DNA of 64,000 nt from Sinimarinibacterium arenosum (lineage in GTDB: Bacteria > Pseudomonadota > Gammaproteobacteria > Nevskiales > Nevskiaceae): contig NZ_SUKF01000005.1 of the NCBI RefSeq assembly GCF_005047655.1, forward strand, positions 124,001-188,000, written 5' to 3'. Shown piece by piece: positions 1-7,940 of this stretch. Under the pieces are notes generated by a model, which saw only the letters and a list, made by a program, of their open reading frames with translations, did not search any database and was not told the origin of the DNA. The position numbers were made by a program, and so were the translations under genes. The number at the start of each line of letters is the position of its first letter. Within the stretch, counting starts at the first letter, position 1.

Positions 1-352
1 CCAGGGCATCACGATCAATCCGGCGATCTTCGATCAGTACCGCGGCAAGCGCGACTTCATTCAGAAGTACATTTTTCCGGGCGGCATGCTGTGCCCACCG
101 GGCCTGTTCCAGGACATTGCGCTCCGCGCGGGTCTGCAGCCGGAAGGCGCACTGTTCTACGCCGGGGACTATGCCGACACGCTGGCACACTGGCACCGCA
201 ACGTCATGACCCAGCGCGATGCGATCGTGAAGCAGTTCGACGAACGCTTCCTGCGCATGTGGCGCTATTACCTTGCGTACTGTGAGTGTGGCTTCCGCAC
301 CGGCAGCATCGACCTGATGCAGATCACGCTGCGACGCGATCCGGTGCGCTAA
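1..352 (+). CDS. cfa: cyclopropane-fatty-acyl-phospholipid synthase, C-terminal part (5' truncated by window edge)
   Basis: Only the last 116 codons are present; the reading frame enters at base 2 and ends with TAA at 350-352. The peptide contains the signature YIFPGG followed by a PPGLFQDI-type segment, then DTLAHWHRN and the aromatic FLRMWRYYLAYCECGFRTGSI stretch. These are characteristic of the C-terminal half of S-adenosylmethionine-dependent CFA synthases, which add a methylene bridge to the double bond of membrane phospholipid acyl chains. The N-terminal part and the SAM-binding motif lie outside the window, so catalytic completeness cannot be judged. The following small membrane-protein genes begin 76 bases downstream and could be cotranscribed. 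Confidence 0.88.
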   Translation, partial: QGITINPAIFDQYRGKRDFIQKYIFPGGMLCPPGLFQDIALRAGLQPEGALFYAGDYADTLAHWHRNVMTQRDAIVKQFDERFLRMWRYYLAYCECGFRTGSIDLMQITLRRDPVR

Positions 353-428
353 GCGTCCAGCCGCTTTCAACCTCCACCCGTCGGCACGGACCACGCCATT
401 CCGCGCCGACGGCTAAAATGGCGCCCCG

Positions 429-764
429 ATGATGACCTCGTCCCTGAAGATCGTGTTTTCGCTGTTTCTGCTGACCATTGTCGCCGCGACCAGCTGGGCC
501 GGCGCGCAGGTCGCGATCTGGGACACCCCGCGCGAGGTCGTGACCCATCCGTGGTTCATCGCCACGCTGACCGATACCTACCTGGCGTTCCTGACGTTCT
601 GGCTGTGGGTGGCATATAAGGAAACGTCGTGGACCGCCCGGCTGGTCTGGCTGGCCCTGATCTGCCTGACTGGCAACATGGCAATGGCCGTTTACGTGCT
701 GTGGCAACTGTGGCGCCTGCCCCAGGGCGCGAAAGCCGAACACCTGCTGTTGCGTCAAGCATGA
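429..764 (+). CDS. DUF1475-like inner-membrane protein
   Basis: A 111-residue protein with three probable membrane helices: roughly residues 5-25, 45-65 (LTDTYLAFLTFWLWVAY) and 72-95. The pattern ATLTDTYLAFLTFWLWVAYKE with a following RLVWLALICLTGN is what I associate with the DUF1475 family, whose function is unknown. Two ATG codons in a row (429 and 432) are available as start. Its stop overlaps the start of the next gene in an ATGA arrangement, so the two membrane proteins are very likely translationally coupled. No enzymatic motif is visible. The family call rests on memory of the motif, not on a search. Confidence 0.75.
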   Translation: MMTSSLKIVFSLFLLTIVAATSWAGAQVAIWDTPREVVTHPWFIATLTDTYLAFLTFWLWVAYKETSWTARLVWLALICLTGNMAMAVYVLWQLWRLPQGAKAEHLLLRQA

Positions 765-1255
765 ACGCCGTCGTCGAAACTCCCAGTGGCAATCTGATAC
801 AGCGCTACCTGCTGACGCCGGTCCTGAACCAGCTGCGCCAGGGCATCACACCGGAAAAGATTGCGCTGACCCTGGCACTGGGCGCGGTCTGCAGCGTGTT
901 CCCGATCCTTGGCATGACAACCGTGCTGTGCGGCATTCTCGGAGTCTGGCTGCGTCTCAACCAGGCACTGATTCAGAGCCTGAACTATCTGCTGACGCCG
1001 CTGCACGTCGCACTGCTGCTGCCGTTCTACCGTGCCGGTGAAACCCTGTTTGGCCAGCCGCATGTGCCGATCTTCTCGATCACCGATCTGATCGAACGCT
1101 TTCGCGAAGGTCCGCTGCAGTTCTTCGCCGACTACGGCATGGTCGGGCTGTACGGCGTCACTGTGTGGGCGCTGACCGCGCCGATCGTCAGCCTGCTGCT
1201 GTACCTGTCGCTGCGACCACTGATCCTGCGTCTGGCGCGCGTTTCGGCAGACTAG
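761..1255 (+). CDS. DUF2062-like membrane protein
   Basis: 164 residues starting at the ATG that overlaps the upstream stop; the open frame extends further 5' but that part would duplicate the upstream gene. After a short N-terminal amphipathic segment (NLIQRYLLTPVLNQLRQGITPEKIAL) there are hydrophobic stretches at about residues 35-75, 80-100 and 130-155. The sequence ITPEKIALTLALGAVCSVFPILG resembles the N-terminal core of DUF2062 proteins, small membrane proteins of unknown function in proteobacteria. It forms a two-gene unit with the DUF1475-like gene. Nothing points to a substrate. Confidence 0.75.
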   Translation: MNAVVETPSGNLIQRYLLTPVLNQLRQGITPEKIALTLALGAVCSVFPILGMTTVLCGILGVWLRLNQALIQSLNYLLTPLHVALLLPFYRAGETLFGQPHVPIFSITDLIERFREGPLQFFADYGMVGLYGVTVWALTAPIVSLLLYLSLRPLILRLARVSAD

Positions 1256-1334
1256 GCCGGCCGCACATCCGGTTCGACCTCTGCACGCGAACTGCGTACA
1301 TCCCGATCAGACGCCGATATCGCAACGCCGGCAT

Positions 1335-1694
1335 TCACAACAGCGTCAGCACGTTCTCAGGCGGCCGCCCGATCGCGGCACGCCCGCGATAGATCACGAT
1401 CGGCCGCTCCAGCAGCTTGGGATGACTGGCCAGCACGTCGATCCATTGCTCGTCGCTGTAGCCGTTGTCCTTGGACAATCCCAGCTCGGCGAACAACGCT
1501 TCCTTGGTGCGCATGATCTCCAGCGGCTTCTTGCCCAGCAGGGCACACACCTCACGTAGCTGAACCTTCGACAAGGGCTGCTGCAGATACTCGACCACCT
1601 CGAGTTCGACGCCTCGATCGGTCAGCAGTTTCAACGTTTCGCGGCTCTTGGAACAACGGGGGTTGTGCAAAATCAGATCACGCATCGGGACCAT
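1335..1694 (-). CDS. arsC: ArsC-family (glutaredoxin-dependent) arsenate reductase
   Basis: 119 residues, the normal length for this family. The catalytic Cys sits at residue 14 in NPRCSKSRE. The three anion-binding arginines expected from E. coli ArsC are present at about positions 62 (EIMRTKE), 97 (ERPIVIYRGR) and 110 (IGRPPENV). The reaction would be reduction of arsenate to arsenite using glutathione and glutaredoxin. A second ATG three codons in (MRDLILHNPRC) is an equally likely start. No arsR, arsB or acr3 gene is beside it, so it may be a housekeeping ArsC/YffB-type protein rather than part of an arsenic operon. It is transcribed divergently from the PHA cluster. Confidence 0.88.
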   Translation of the reverse strand: MVPMRDLILHNPRCSKSRETLKLLTDRGVELEVVEYLQQPLSKVQLREVCALLGKKPLEIMRTKEALFAELGLSKDNGYSDEQWIDVLASHPKLLERPIVIYRGRAAIGRPPENVLTLL

Positions 1695-1906
1695 GCTGGA
1701 TTCAAACCGGCCCGCATTATCGCACCCTGCCCCCGGCCGTCACGGTCCATTGAGTCACCACAAACCCCAACCCCGAACCCAACCTGCGACCCCACCCTGC
1801 CGCGCCTCCGCCGTGTAATCCCGAACTTCAGGTGGGCGCACCTGGACGCTCGCACCGGGAAGATGTCGGCTGCCGAACACGCCGGCGCCGCACACTCGAG
1901 AGACGG

Positions 1907-2368
1907 ATGTTGCAGGGATACCGATTCGAAACGTTGACGGATTTCGTCGGCAAGCCGCTGGGCCTCACGCAATGGCACGACGTCACGCAGGAACAGATCC
2001 AGCAGTTCGCGGACTGCACGGGCGACCACCAGTGGATTCATGTCGATGCGGTGCGCTGCGCCAGTGAGAGTCCGTTTGGCGCACCCGTAGCACACGGCTT
2101 TCCCACGTTGTCGCTGCTGGCCAAACTGCTGATGGACCTGGGCGTTGTCCCGACCGGCGTCTCGCGGGCGATCAATGCGGGCGTGGACGGCGTGCGCTTC
2201 AAGGCGCCGGTGCGCGCAGGGTCGCGCGTCCGGGCCCGCGCCACGATTGAATCAGCACGGACCAAAGGCGACGCGCGCGCACTGCTGGTGACGTCAGCCG
2301 CTCTGGAAGTCGAGGGGGAAGACGACCCCGCACTGGCCGCCCAGATCACTCTGATGTTGTTCCGCTGA
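1907..2368 (+). CDS. MaoC-type (R)-specific enoyl-CoA hydratase-like protein (PhaJ/NodN type)
   Basis: 153 residues from the ATG at 1907 (MLQGYRFETLTDF); the open frame begins earlier but the upstream part is arginine-rich and not protein-like. The hot-dog hydratase motif is visible as FADCTGDHQWIHVD followed by AHGFPTLSLL, retaining the catalytic Asp and His of the MaoC family. The GDHQWIH form is closer to the NodN branch than to classical PhaJ (GDxNPxH). It lies 10 bases before the PHA synthase gene, so the natural inference is supply of (R)-3-hydroxyacyl-CoA from beta-oxidation to the synthase. The substrate assignment comes from context only. Confidence 0.78.
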   Translation: MLQGYRFETLTDFVGKPLGLTQWHDVTQEQIQQFADCTGDHQWIHVDAVRCASESPFGAPVAHGFPTLSLLAKLLMDLGVVPTGVSRAINAGVDGVRFKAPVRAGSRVRARATIESARTKGDARALLVTSAALEVEGEDDPALAAQITLMLFR

Positions 2369-2378
2369 GAGCGCGCAC

Positions 2379-4061
2379 ATGGCCAGAACGCCCGACGACA
2401 AGATTGCCGATCACAGTGCCGAAGTCATTCTCGGACCCAATCCCTTCATCGGCTTCCGTGCACGCGACATCGCGCGCGAAGCGGTGCGCGCAGCCAAGCT
2501 TTCAGTGTCGCAGCCACGGCTGACCTCCAGAACCGCACTGAAACTCGGCCGTGAGCTGCGCCGCGTGTTGAGCGATCGCTCCGAACTGGCACCCGCACCT
2601 CGCGACCGTCGCTTCGCCGATGAAGCATGGATGCAGAACCCGCGTTACAAAAAATGGCTGCAAGCGTGGATGGCGCTGGATCAGACCAGTCGTGACTGGG
2701 TCGAGTCGCAGCAACTGGCACCGCACAGCCGCGCTCGCCTGCAGTTCATGACCACTTTGCTGCTGGATGCCTTGGCTCCGTCGAACTCACCGTTACAGCC
2801 GGAGGCCGTCAAGCGTTTCCGCGAGACCCACGGACGCAGTGCGCTCGACGGCCTGAACAACCTGATCCGCGATGTGCGCGAGAACCGCGGGCTGCCCGCC
2901 CAGGTCGACAAGACCCAGTTCGAGGTTGGTCGAAATCTTGCCAACACCGAAGGTGCAGTGGTCCTGCGCACCGAACTGATCGAGTTGATCCAGTACACCC
3001 CGGTGACTGCACAGGTCCATGAGTTTCCGGTGCTGATCGTGCCGCCGCAGATCAACAAGTTCTACGTGTTCGATCTGTCGCCGGAAAAGAGTGTGGTCAA
3101 GGCGTTGCTCGAGCAGGGGCTGCAGGTGTTCGTGATCAGCTGGCGCAACCCGCAGGCCGAGCAGCGTGACTGGGGCCTTGCCGAATACGCCGCCGGCATC
3201 GACATGGCGGTGTCGGCCATCTGCACGCTCACGGCAACAGCCCACATCAATCTGGTTGGCGCCTGCGCGGGCGGCGTCACACTGTCGAGCTATGTGGCAA
3301 CGCGTGCAGCCGCTGGCGATCCGCGCGTCAACTCGCTGACATTGATGGTCAACGCACTGGACCTGTCCAGCACTGGTGATACACCCCTGGGCCTGTTCGC
3401 GACACCCACGGCCATTCGTGCCGCAAAGCAGTACTCTCAAGCCAAGGGCGTGCTCGACGGCAAGGACATGAGCAGTGCGTTTGCGTGGTTGCGTCCCAAT
3501 GACCTGATCTGGAACTACTGGGTCAACAACGTCCTGCTCGGACGCAAGCCGCCGGCGTTCGATGTGCTGTACTGGAACAATGACAGCACCCGCCTGCCCT
3601 CGCGTCTGCATGGCGAATTTCTCGACATCTATCGTGGCAATGCGCTGGCCAATCCCGGCACCTTGCGACTGCATGGCGTTCCGGTCGACTTGAGTCGCAT
3701 CAAGTGCGACAACTACCTGATCTCCGGCCTCAACGATCACATCACGCCGTGGCAAACCTGCTACCGCAGCACCCAGCTGTTTGGCGGCCGCAGCACGTTC
3801 GTGCTGGCCAACAGCGGCCACGTGCAGACCATCCTCAATCCACCGGGCAACAAGAAATCGGAGTTCTGGAGTGGCGGTCGTGTCGGCGCCGACCCCGACG
3901 CCTGGCGGAAGTCGGCCAGGCGTCAAGCCGGCAGCTGGTGGCCTCACTGGCACGCCTGGCTGCAGAAGCGTGGGGGCGCCCTGAAGGCAGCGCCGAAGAA
4001 ACTCGGCAGCAAGGATTATCCGGTGCTGGCCGCAGCGCCCGGGCAGTACGTGCTCGAATGA
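2379..4061 (+). CDS. phaC: class II (medium-chain-length) polyhydroxyalkanoate synthase
   Basis: 560 residues, matching pseudomonad PhaC1/PhaC2 in length and in sequence throughout. The modified lipase box GACAGG places the nucleophilic Cys at residue 296, the same number as in the Pseudomonas enzymes. The catalytic Asp is in LNDHITPW (about 453) and the His in NSGHVQTILNPPGN (about 481). The ending SWWPHWHAWLQKRGG...GQYVLE also mirrors the class II C-terminus. The enzyme polymerises (R)-3-hydroxyacyl-CoA on the surface of storage granules. It is flanked by a hydratase gene (10-base gap) and a depolymerase gene (11-base gap), so the three should be one operon. Class I is unlikely because of the full-length resemblance to PhaC1. 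Confidence 0.95.
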   Translation: MARTPDDKIADHSAEVILGPNPFIGFRARDIAREAVRAAKLSVSQPRLTSRTALKLGRELRRVLSDRSELAPAPRDRRFADEAWMQNPRYKKWLQAWMALDQTSRDWVESQQLAPHSRARLQFMTTLLLDALAPSNSPLQPEAVKRFRETHGRSALDGLNNLIRDVRENRGLPAQVDKTQFEVGRNLANTEGAVVLRTELIELIQYTPVTAQVHEFPVLIVPPQINKFYVFDLSPEKSVVKALLEQGLQVFVISWRNPQAEQRDWGLAEYAAGIDMAVSAICTLTATAHINLVGACAGGVTLSSYVATRAAAGDPRVNSLTLMVNALDLSSTGDTPLGLFATPTAIRAAKQYSQAKGVLDGKDMSSAFAWLRPNDLIWNYWVNNVLLGRKPPAFDVLYWNNDSTRLPSRLHGEFLDIYRGNALANPGTLRLHGVPVDLSRIKCDNYLISGLNDHITPWQTCYRSTQLFGGRSTFVLANSGHVQTILNPPGNKKSEFWSGGRVGADPDAWRKSARRQAGSWWPHWHAWLQKRGGALKAAPKKLGSKDYPVLAAAPGQYVLE

Positions 4062-4072
4062 TCCGCTGACCG

Positions 4073-4978
4073 ATGAATTTCAGTCGTCGTCTCGGCGAAG
4101 CCCGTGCGTGGGGGTCAGCCCGCGAACGCCAGCGCATCGCACTGGCTGAGGCCGGCGTGGAAGTCGGGCATGCCGATGTGCACGGCATCCGCCTGCGCTA
4201 CGCATGGCGCCCCGGCAGCGGGACACCACTGCTGTTCTGCAACGGCATCGGCGCCAATTTCGAGCTGGTGCTGCCGCTGGTGCGTTCGCTGCACGACGTT
4301 CCGGTGCTGCTGTTCGACGTACCCGGCACCGGCGGGTCTCCGCCGGCGTGGTTCTGGCCCAGCCTGAAGCGTTACGCGCATCTCGCCGTCGGCCTGCTTG
4401 ATGCGATCGGACAGCACGGCAAGTTCGACGTTGCCGGCGTGTCCTGGGGCGGAGGCCTGGCTCAGCGTGTGGCCTATGACCACCCCTATCGCGTACGCCG
4501 GCTGATCCTGATGGCCACCAGCGCCGGCGCCGTGATGGTGCCCGGCAAGATGTCTGCGCTGGTGCGGATGACCACACCGCAACGCTATCTGTCGCGAACC
4601 TACATGGCGCGGCATGCCGCGACGATCTACGGCGGCGAAATGCGCGGGCGTCCGGATCATGCGATCGAGTTTGCCGGCATGACGCGGGCGCCAAGCACGC
4701 GGACCTATCTGCAACAGCTCACCGCGATTGCGACGTTCTCCAGTCTGCCCTGGCTGCACCGGATCGACTGCCCGGCGCTGGTCATGACCGGCGACGACGA
4801 TCCGTTGGTGCGTCCCATCAACGCGTACATCCTCGCCGGCCTGCTGCCCCGCGGACGTTTGCACGTGATGCGCGGCGGCGGGCACCTGTTCCTGTCCCTG
4901 CAGCCGGAAGCCAGTGCCGAGGTGATGCTGGAATTCCTGCGCGCGGACACACTCCGGCCGCAACCGGCTCCAACGTAG
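4073..4978 (+). CDS. phaZ: intracellular PHA depolymerase, alpha/beta hydrolase
   Basis: 301 residues. The segment LLFCNGIGANFELVLPLV, the lipase box GVSWGGGLAQR (nucleophile Ser about residue 124), SAGAVMVPGK, the acid-bearing TGDDDPLVRPIN and the final GGGHLFL closely follow the mcl-PHA depolymerase PhaZ of pseudomonads. The N-terminus is about 20 residues longer than in those proteins, so a start inside the current reading frame is possible. It would hydrolyse stored PHA to (R)-3-hydroxyacids in the cytoplasm. The position directly behind phaC repeats the pseudomonad phaC1-phaZ order, but no second synthase, phaD, phaF or phaI follows here. Confidence 0.92.
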   Translation: MNFSRRLGEARAWGSARERQRIALAEAGVEVGHADVHGIRLRYAWRPGSGTPLLFCNGIGANFELVLPLVRSLHDVPVLLFDVPGTGGSPPAWFWPSLKRYAHLAVGLLDAIGQHGKFDVAGVSWGGGLAQRVAYDHPYRVRRLILMATSAGAVMVPGKMSALVRMTTPQRYLSRTYMARHAATIYGGEMRGRPDHAIEFAGMTRAPSTRTYLQQLTAIATFSSLPWLHRIDCPALVMTGDDDPLVRPINAYILAGLLPRGRLHVMRGGGHLFLSLQPEASAEVMLEFLRADTLRPQPAPT

Positions 4979-4985
4979 CGGCAGA

Positions 4986-5726
4986 CTAGACGCGCAGCAC
5001 GCCGACCTTGAGTTCCGCGAACCAGTTGATGAAGCGCTGGATATCCGCGCCGCGATAGATCGCACCATGCTGCGGGCACAGCAGATCCAGTTCCATCTTG
5101 GATACGCGCTCACACCAGTCCAGCTTGGCGACGTCAGAACCCATCCAGCGCCGGTGAAAACCCTCGGCATGCCGGATGTGCGCGTCAAAGTTCTCCACGA
5201 ACAATCCGCTCTCGCCGGGGGGCAACAATGCCGCGCCGACATCGCCCGAGAACAGCAGCTTGGCCACCGGGTCATACAGATGGAAATTGCCCGACGAATG
5301 AAGATAGTGCGCCGGCACCGCGCGCAGGTTCAGTCGTCCCTGAACGATATCCATGCCCTCGTCGGGAATGGCTACAAAAGTGCTGGCATCGCCGCCAAAG
5401 TGCGGAATGAAGCCGGTCCACAGCCAGCTGCAATAGCACTTCATCGCCGGATTGAATTCCAGCCAGAGACTCAAGGACGAGACAATGTCCGGATCCTGGT
5501 GCGACGCGAAGATCCCCCCGATATGCGCGGGGTCATATTCGGCGCTGATCGCCGAGAACACTGCCGGAAAGATCTCCATTCCGCCCGGATCGCACAACAG
5601 TGCGTCATTGCCATCGACGACCAGATATTCGTTGGTGTCGATCACATAGTCCGGCTTGTCAGGATCGCGGGCGATGGCATACCAGCGTCGATCGCCCAAC
5701 TCGAAAATCTTCTGTGCACGCTTCAT
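4986..5726 (-). CDS. metallo-beta-lactamase-fold protein of the flavodiiron/ODP type
   Basis: 246 residues, a single MBL domain with no flavodoxin domain. Probable metal ligands are His76, Asp78 and Asp80 in SHQDPDI, His140 or His143 in PAHYLHSSGNFH, Asp162 in FSGDVG and His220 in CPQHGAIY. This spacing resembles flavodiiron oxygen reductases and the stand-alone oxygen-binding diiron proteins (ODP) better than hydrolytic MBL enzymes. The start overlaps the stop of the chemoreceptor-like gene by four bases (ATGA), so the two are cotranscribed and probably work together. Diiron ODPs that signal to soluble chemoreceptors are known in some bacteria, which makes oxygen, NO or iron sensing a reasonable but unproven role. 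Confidence 0.75.
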   Translation of the reverse strand: MKRAQKIFELGDRRWYAIARDPDKPDYVIDTNEYLVVDGNDALLCDPGGMEIFPAVFSAISAEYDPAHIGGIFASHQDPDIVSSLSLWLEFNPAMKCYCSWLWTGFIPHFGGDASTFVAIPDEGMDIVQGRLNLRAVPAHYLHSSGNFHLYDPVAKLLFSGDVGAALLPPGESGLFVENFDAHIRHAEGFHRRWMGSDVAKLDWCERVSKMELDLLCPQHGAIYRGADIQRFINWFAELKVGVLRV

Positions 5727-6490
5727 CCGCGAGCGCCCTCCGTCGCCTTGGTCAGCCCGACCAGTGCTGCTTCGATCTGCTCGATCGTGCGGCTGAATTC
5801 CGCCGATACCTGAGTCAGGGATTGCGCGAACGCGCCGCCATAGGCCGCCTCGACTCTCGCCAGTCGCGCCAGCACGATGCCGAGCTGGACCAGCGGACGC
5901 AGATCGCCCACCAGCTGCGCCAATGCAGACCGCATCTGCTTGAGTTCGCCGAGCCGGCGCTCGTTGGCGCGCTGCTGCCGCAACCGCACCTGCTCGACCT
6001 GCTCGCCAATCGCGCCGTCGGGCTGCCCCACGCGATCGATGATGGCGAGATAGCGTCCGTCCTTCACCAGCGCCGTCACTGCGATCACCGATGTCGCGGT
6101 CAGCTGACGCAACGCCTCCATGTTCTGCGAAAGCTCCCCGGCAAAGCGACGCAGCTCACCGGACAGCACGCCGAATCCGCGCGCTGCATCGCCGGCCCTG
6201 CGCGCAAGCAGAATCGCGTTCAGGGCCATGATGCTGATGCGAAATGCAGGGCGAACGACGTCCTTGATCTGTTCATTGACGCGCACGATCCGATGCAGCT
6301 CGGCGGCGCCGTTGTTCCTTGGCTTGCGCGCCCTTTCGGGTGATGCCCGCTCGTCCTCCGAAGGGGCGAACTCGTCACCAACCGCGACTACGGAGTTTCG
6401 CGCCAGCGCCACTGCGCCACGCGGCGACGCAGCTCGCCTGGAGGGCGCCGCCTGGCTTGAGCTGTCAACTGTCCGCACGGTTGCTGGCAT
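5723..6490 (-). CDS. soluble methyl-accepting chemotaxis-like protein without sensor or membrane domain
   Basis: 255 residues. Residues 1-60 are low-complexity, rich in Ala, Arg and Ser. Residues 65-255 are helical, and 84-117 match the MCP signalling hairpin tip in degenerate form: ISIMALNAILLARRAG then DAARGFGVLSGELRRFA, where canonical receptors have LNAAIEAARAGE and GFAVVAxEVRxLA. There is no membrane helix and no HAMP, PAS or ligand-binding domain. No che gene is nearby. It is the first gene of a two-gene unit with the MBL/ODP-type protein, which could serve as its detached sensor. Whether the altered tip still binds CheW/CheA is open. Confidence 0.75.
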   Translation of the reverse strand: MPATVRTVDSSSQAAPSRRAASPRGAVALARNSVVAVGDEFAPSEDERASPERARKPRNNGAAELHRIVRVNEQIKDVVRPAFRISIMALNAILLARRAGDAARGFGVLSGELRRFAGELSQNMEALRQLTATSVIAVTALVKDGRYLAIIDRVGQPDGAIGEQVEQVRLRQQRANERRLGELKQMRSALAQLVGDLRPLVQLGIVLARLARVEAAYGGAFAQSLTQVSAEFSRTIEQIEAALVGLTKATEGARG

Positions 6491-6680
6491 ATCGATCCGA
6501 TCAAGAGAGCGGCATGAATGAATAGCCGCAGCACCGGAATATGGGCTATCGCCACCCTAGCGACCAGATCAGGTCCGCAGCTGAACCTCACGACAGGTGG
6601 CAACGCGCGCAAGCCCAGCGGCAGGCCGCGCTGCCTCAAGGCCTTTGACAACCACACAGGTCGATGTGCAACCGGGCCCG

Positions 6681-7667
6681 TCAGTCGCAGGGATGCAGCA
6701 GCTGCTGATCGATCTCGGCGCGAGTCAGGGTGCCGACACTGCCGTCACCCAGTTGATAGCTTGCGCTGCCGTCATTGTTGAACGTCACGGAGGCCCCGCC
6801 GCTGCCTGCATCCAGACGGAGACTGCCGCCGGTCATGTAGTAACCCGCGTCATCATAGTTGCCGGTCATCGGCATCAGTGTCGTGATCTCGACAGCGCCG
6901 CCATTGCACGCCGTGGTCCTGTAACGATAGGTGCCATCGAGACTCAGCTCGCGGGTCGCAAAGTTCTGCACCGTGCGGAACGCCTCTGACGAGGAACCAA
7001 ACGCGAACATGCCGCTGCTCGTGACCCCATTTTCGAGGTTCTCGGATTCGCTGCCGATTGCGGAAAAGCTTTCCTCGACCGCTCCCGTCGTATGGGTCTC
7101 GACGGCGCCCTTCAACGAAAATTTCGTGCGGCTGATCACGACCCCGCCCTGTGCTTGCTCGATCACAACTTCATACTTGGGCCCGCCCTGTCCGGCTTCG
7201 GCATAGCTGACGCTACCGTCTGCGGTCTCCCCTGTCTCAACAAGGCCATCACCGTAGGTGCTGGTGGTCACGCCGCTGCTGGTGTCCGACTGACGACAGG
7301 CATTCGCCAGCCTGCGCTCGTAATTGACGTCCCGTTGCAGCGTGTCGATGTACTGGAAGCGGCGCGCACGCGTCCCGCTGCTTTCATCGATGCTTCCTCC
7401 ATCGGCGCAAGCCTGTGCATCCTTGGCCGACACACGCTTGAACTGCGCGATGGCCACCGGGCGCGCGACGCCACGCTTGGCATGCTGGACATCGGTCGTG
7501 CTGGCGACGAAATCGGTCGCCCCATCCAGCACGCCCAGTTCCCGCAATACATCCGATTTGGACGTCAGACTCAGGCCGTCACCGCTACCGCCGCCACTGC
7601 ATGCCGTCAGACCTGCGGCCACGATCCAGCCAGCCACCGAGATACCGCGATGAGCCATCTTGCGCAT
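6681..7667 (-). CDS. exported lipoprotein of unknown function
   Basis: 328 residues beginning MRKMAHRGISVAGWIVAAGLTACSGGGSG. The lipobox LTAC with a Gly/Ser linker after the Cys marks it as a lipoprotein, and the absence of Asp at +2 suggests outer-membrane sorting. The mature part is rich in Gly, Ser and Thr with alternating polar/hydrophobic residues and several Cys, suggesting a beta-rich domain; the C-terminal 60 residues (GGSLRLDAGSGGASVTFNND) look like a small lipocalin-like or META-like repeat, but I do not recognise the family. It stands alone: 190 bases of non-coding DNA separate it from the chemoreceptor-like gene and 273 from hemD. The latter gap, upstream of its start, shows no recognisable element. 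Confidence 0.7.
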   Translation of the reverse strand: MRKMAHRGISVAGWIVAAGLTACSGGGSGDGLSLTSKSDVLRELGVLDGATDFVASTTDVQHAKRGVARPVAIAQFKRVSAKDAQACADGGSIDESSGTRARRFQYIDTLQRDVNYERRLANACRQSDTSSGVTTSTYGDGLVETGETADGSVSYAEAGQGGPKYEVVIEQAQGGVVISRTKFSLKGAVETHTTGAVEESFSAIGSESENLENGVTSSGMFAFGSSSEAFRTVQNFATRELSLDGTYRYRTTACNGGAVEITTLMPMTGNYDDAGYYMTGGSLRLDAGSGGASVTFNNDGSASYQLGDGSVGTLTRAEIDQQLLHPCD

Positions 7668-7940
7668 GTGCTGTTCCCTCCCCAGGGTGATGTTTCAACT
7701 GTGTGCCGCGGATCAGGCTGTCGCGACAATTGCGGCAAATGTCTTCGATCGCCATCAGACCTGTCAAACCGCCGTCTGGGGAGCGCCGCAACGGCTACGC
7801 GCGACCAGAACGGTCGTTTCCGGATTCAGTTGTCGTCGGTGTGAAACCCGTCGAGTGCGACTTACGGGCTCACGCCCCGCGGGCTGCTGCTGAATGACGA
7901 CGCTGTTGCAACAAGCGCACCGGTCACTGCTATGCCCGCT

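Noticed and set aside
1335-1694. Arsenic resistance operon
   Set aside because: ArsC stands alone; the ArsR-family protein at 24.5 kb has sulfane-sulfur cysteines, not an arsenic site, and no arsenite pump is present.
2793-3953. 386-codon minus-strand open frame
   Set aside because: It lies entirely antisense to phaC, is rich in Arg, Gln and His without motifs, and phaC has full family signatures.
7668-7940. Riboswitch or small RNA in the gap before the lipoprotein gene
   Set aside because: No conserved aptamer core, terminator or tRNA-like fold could be recognised by eye.
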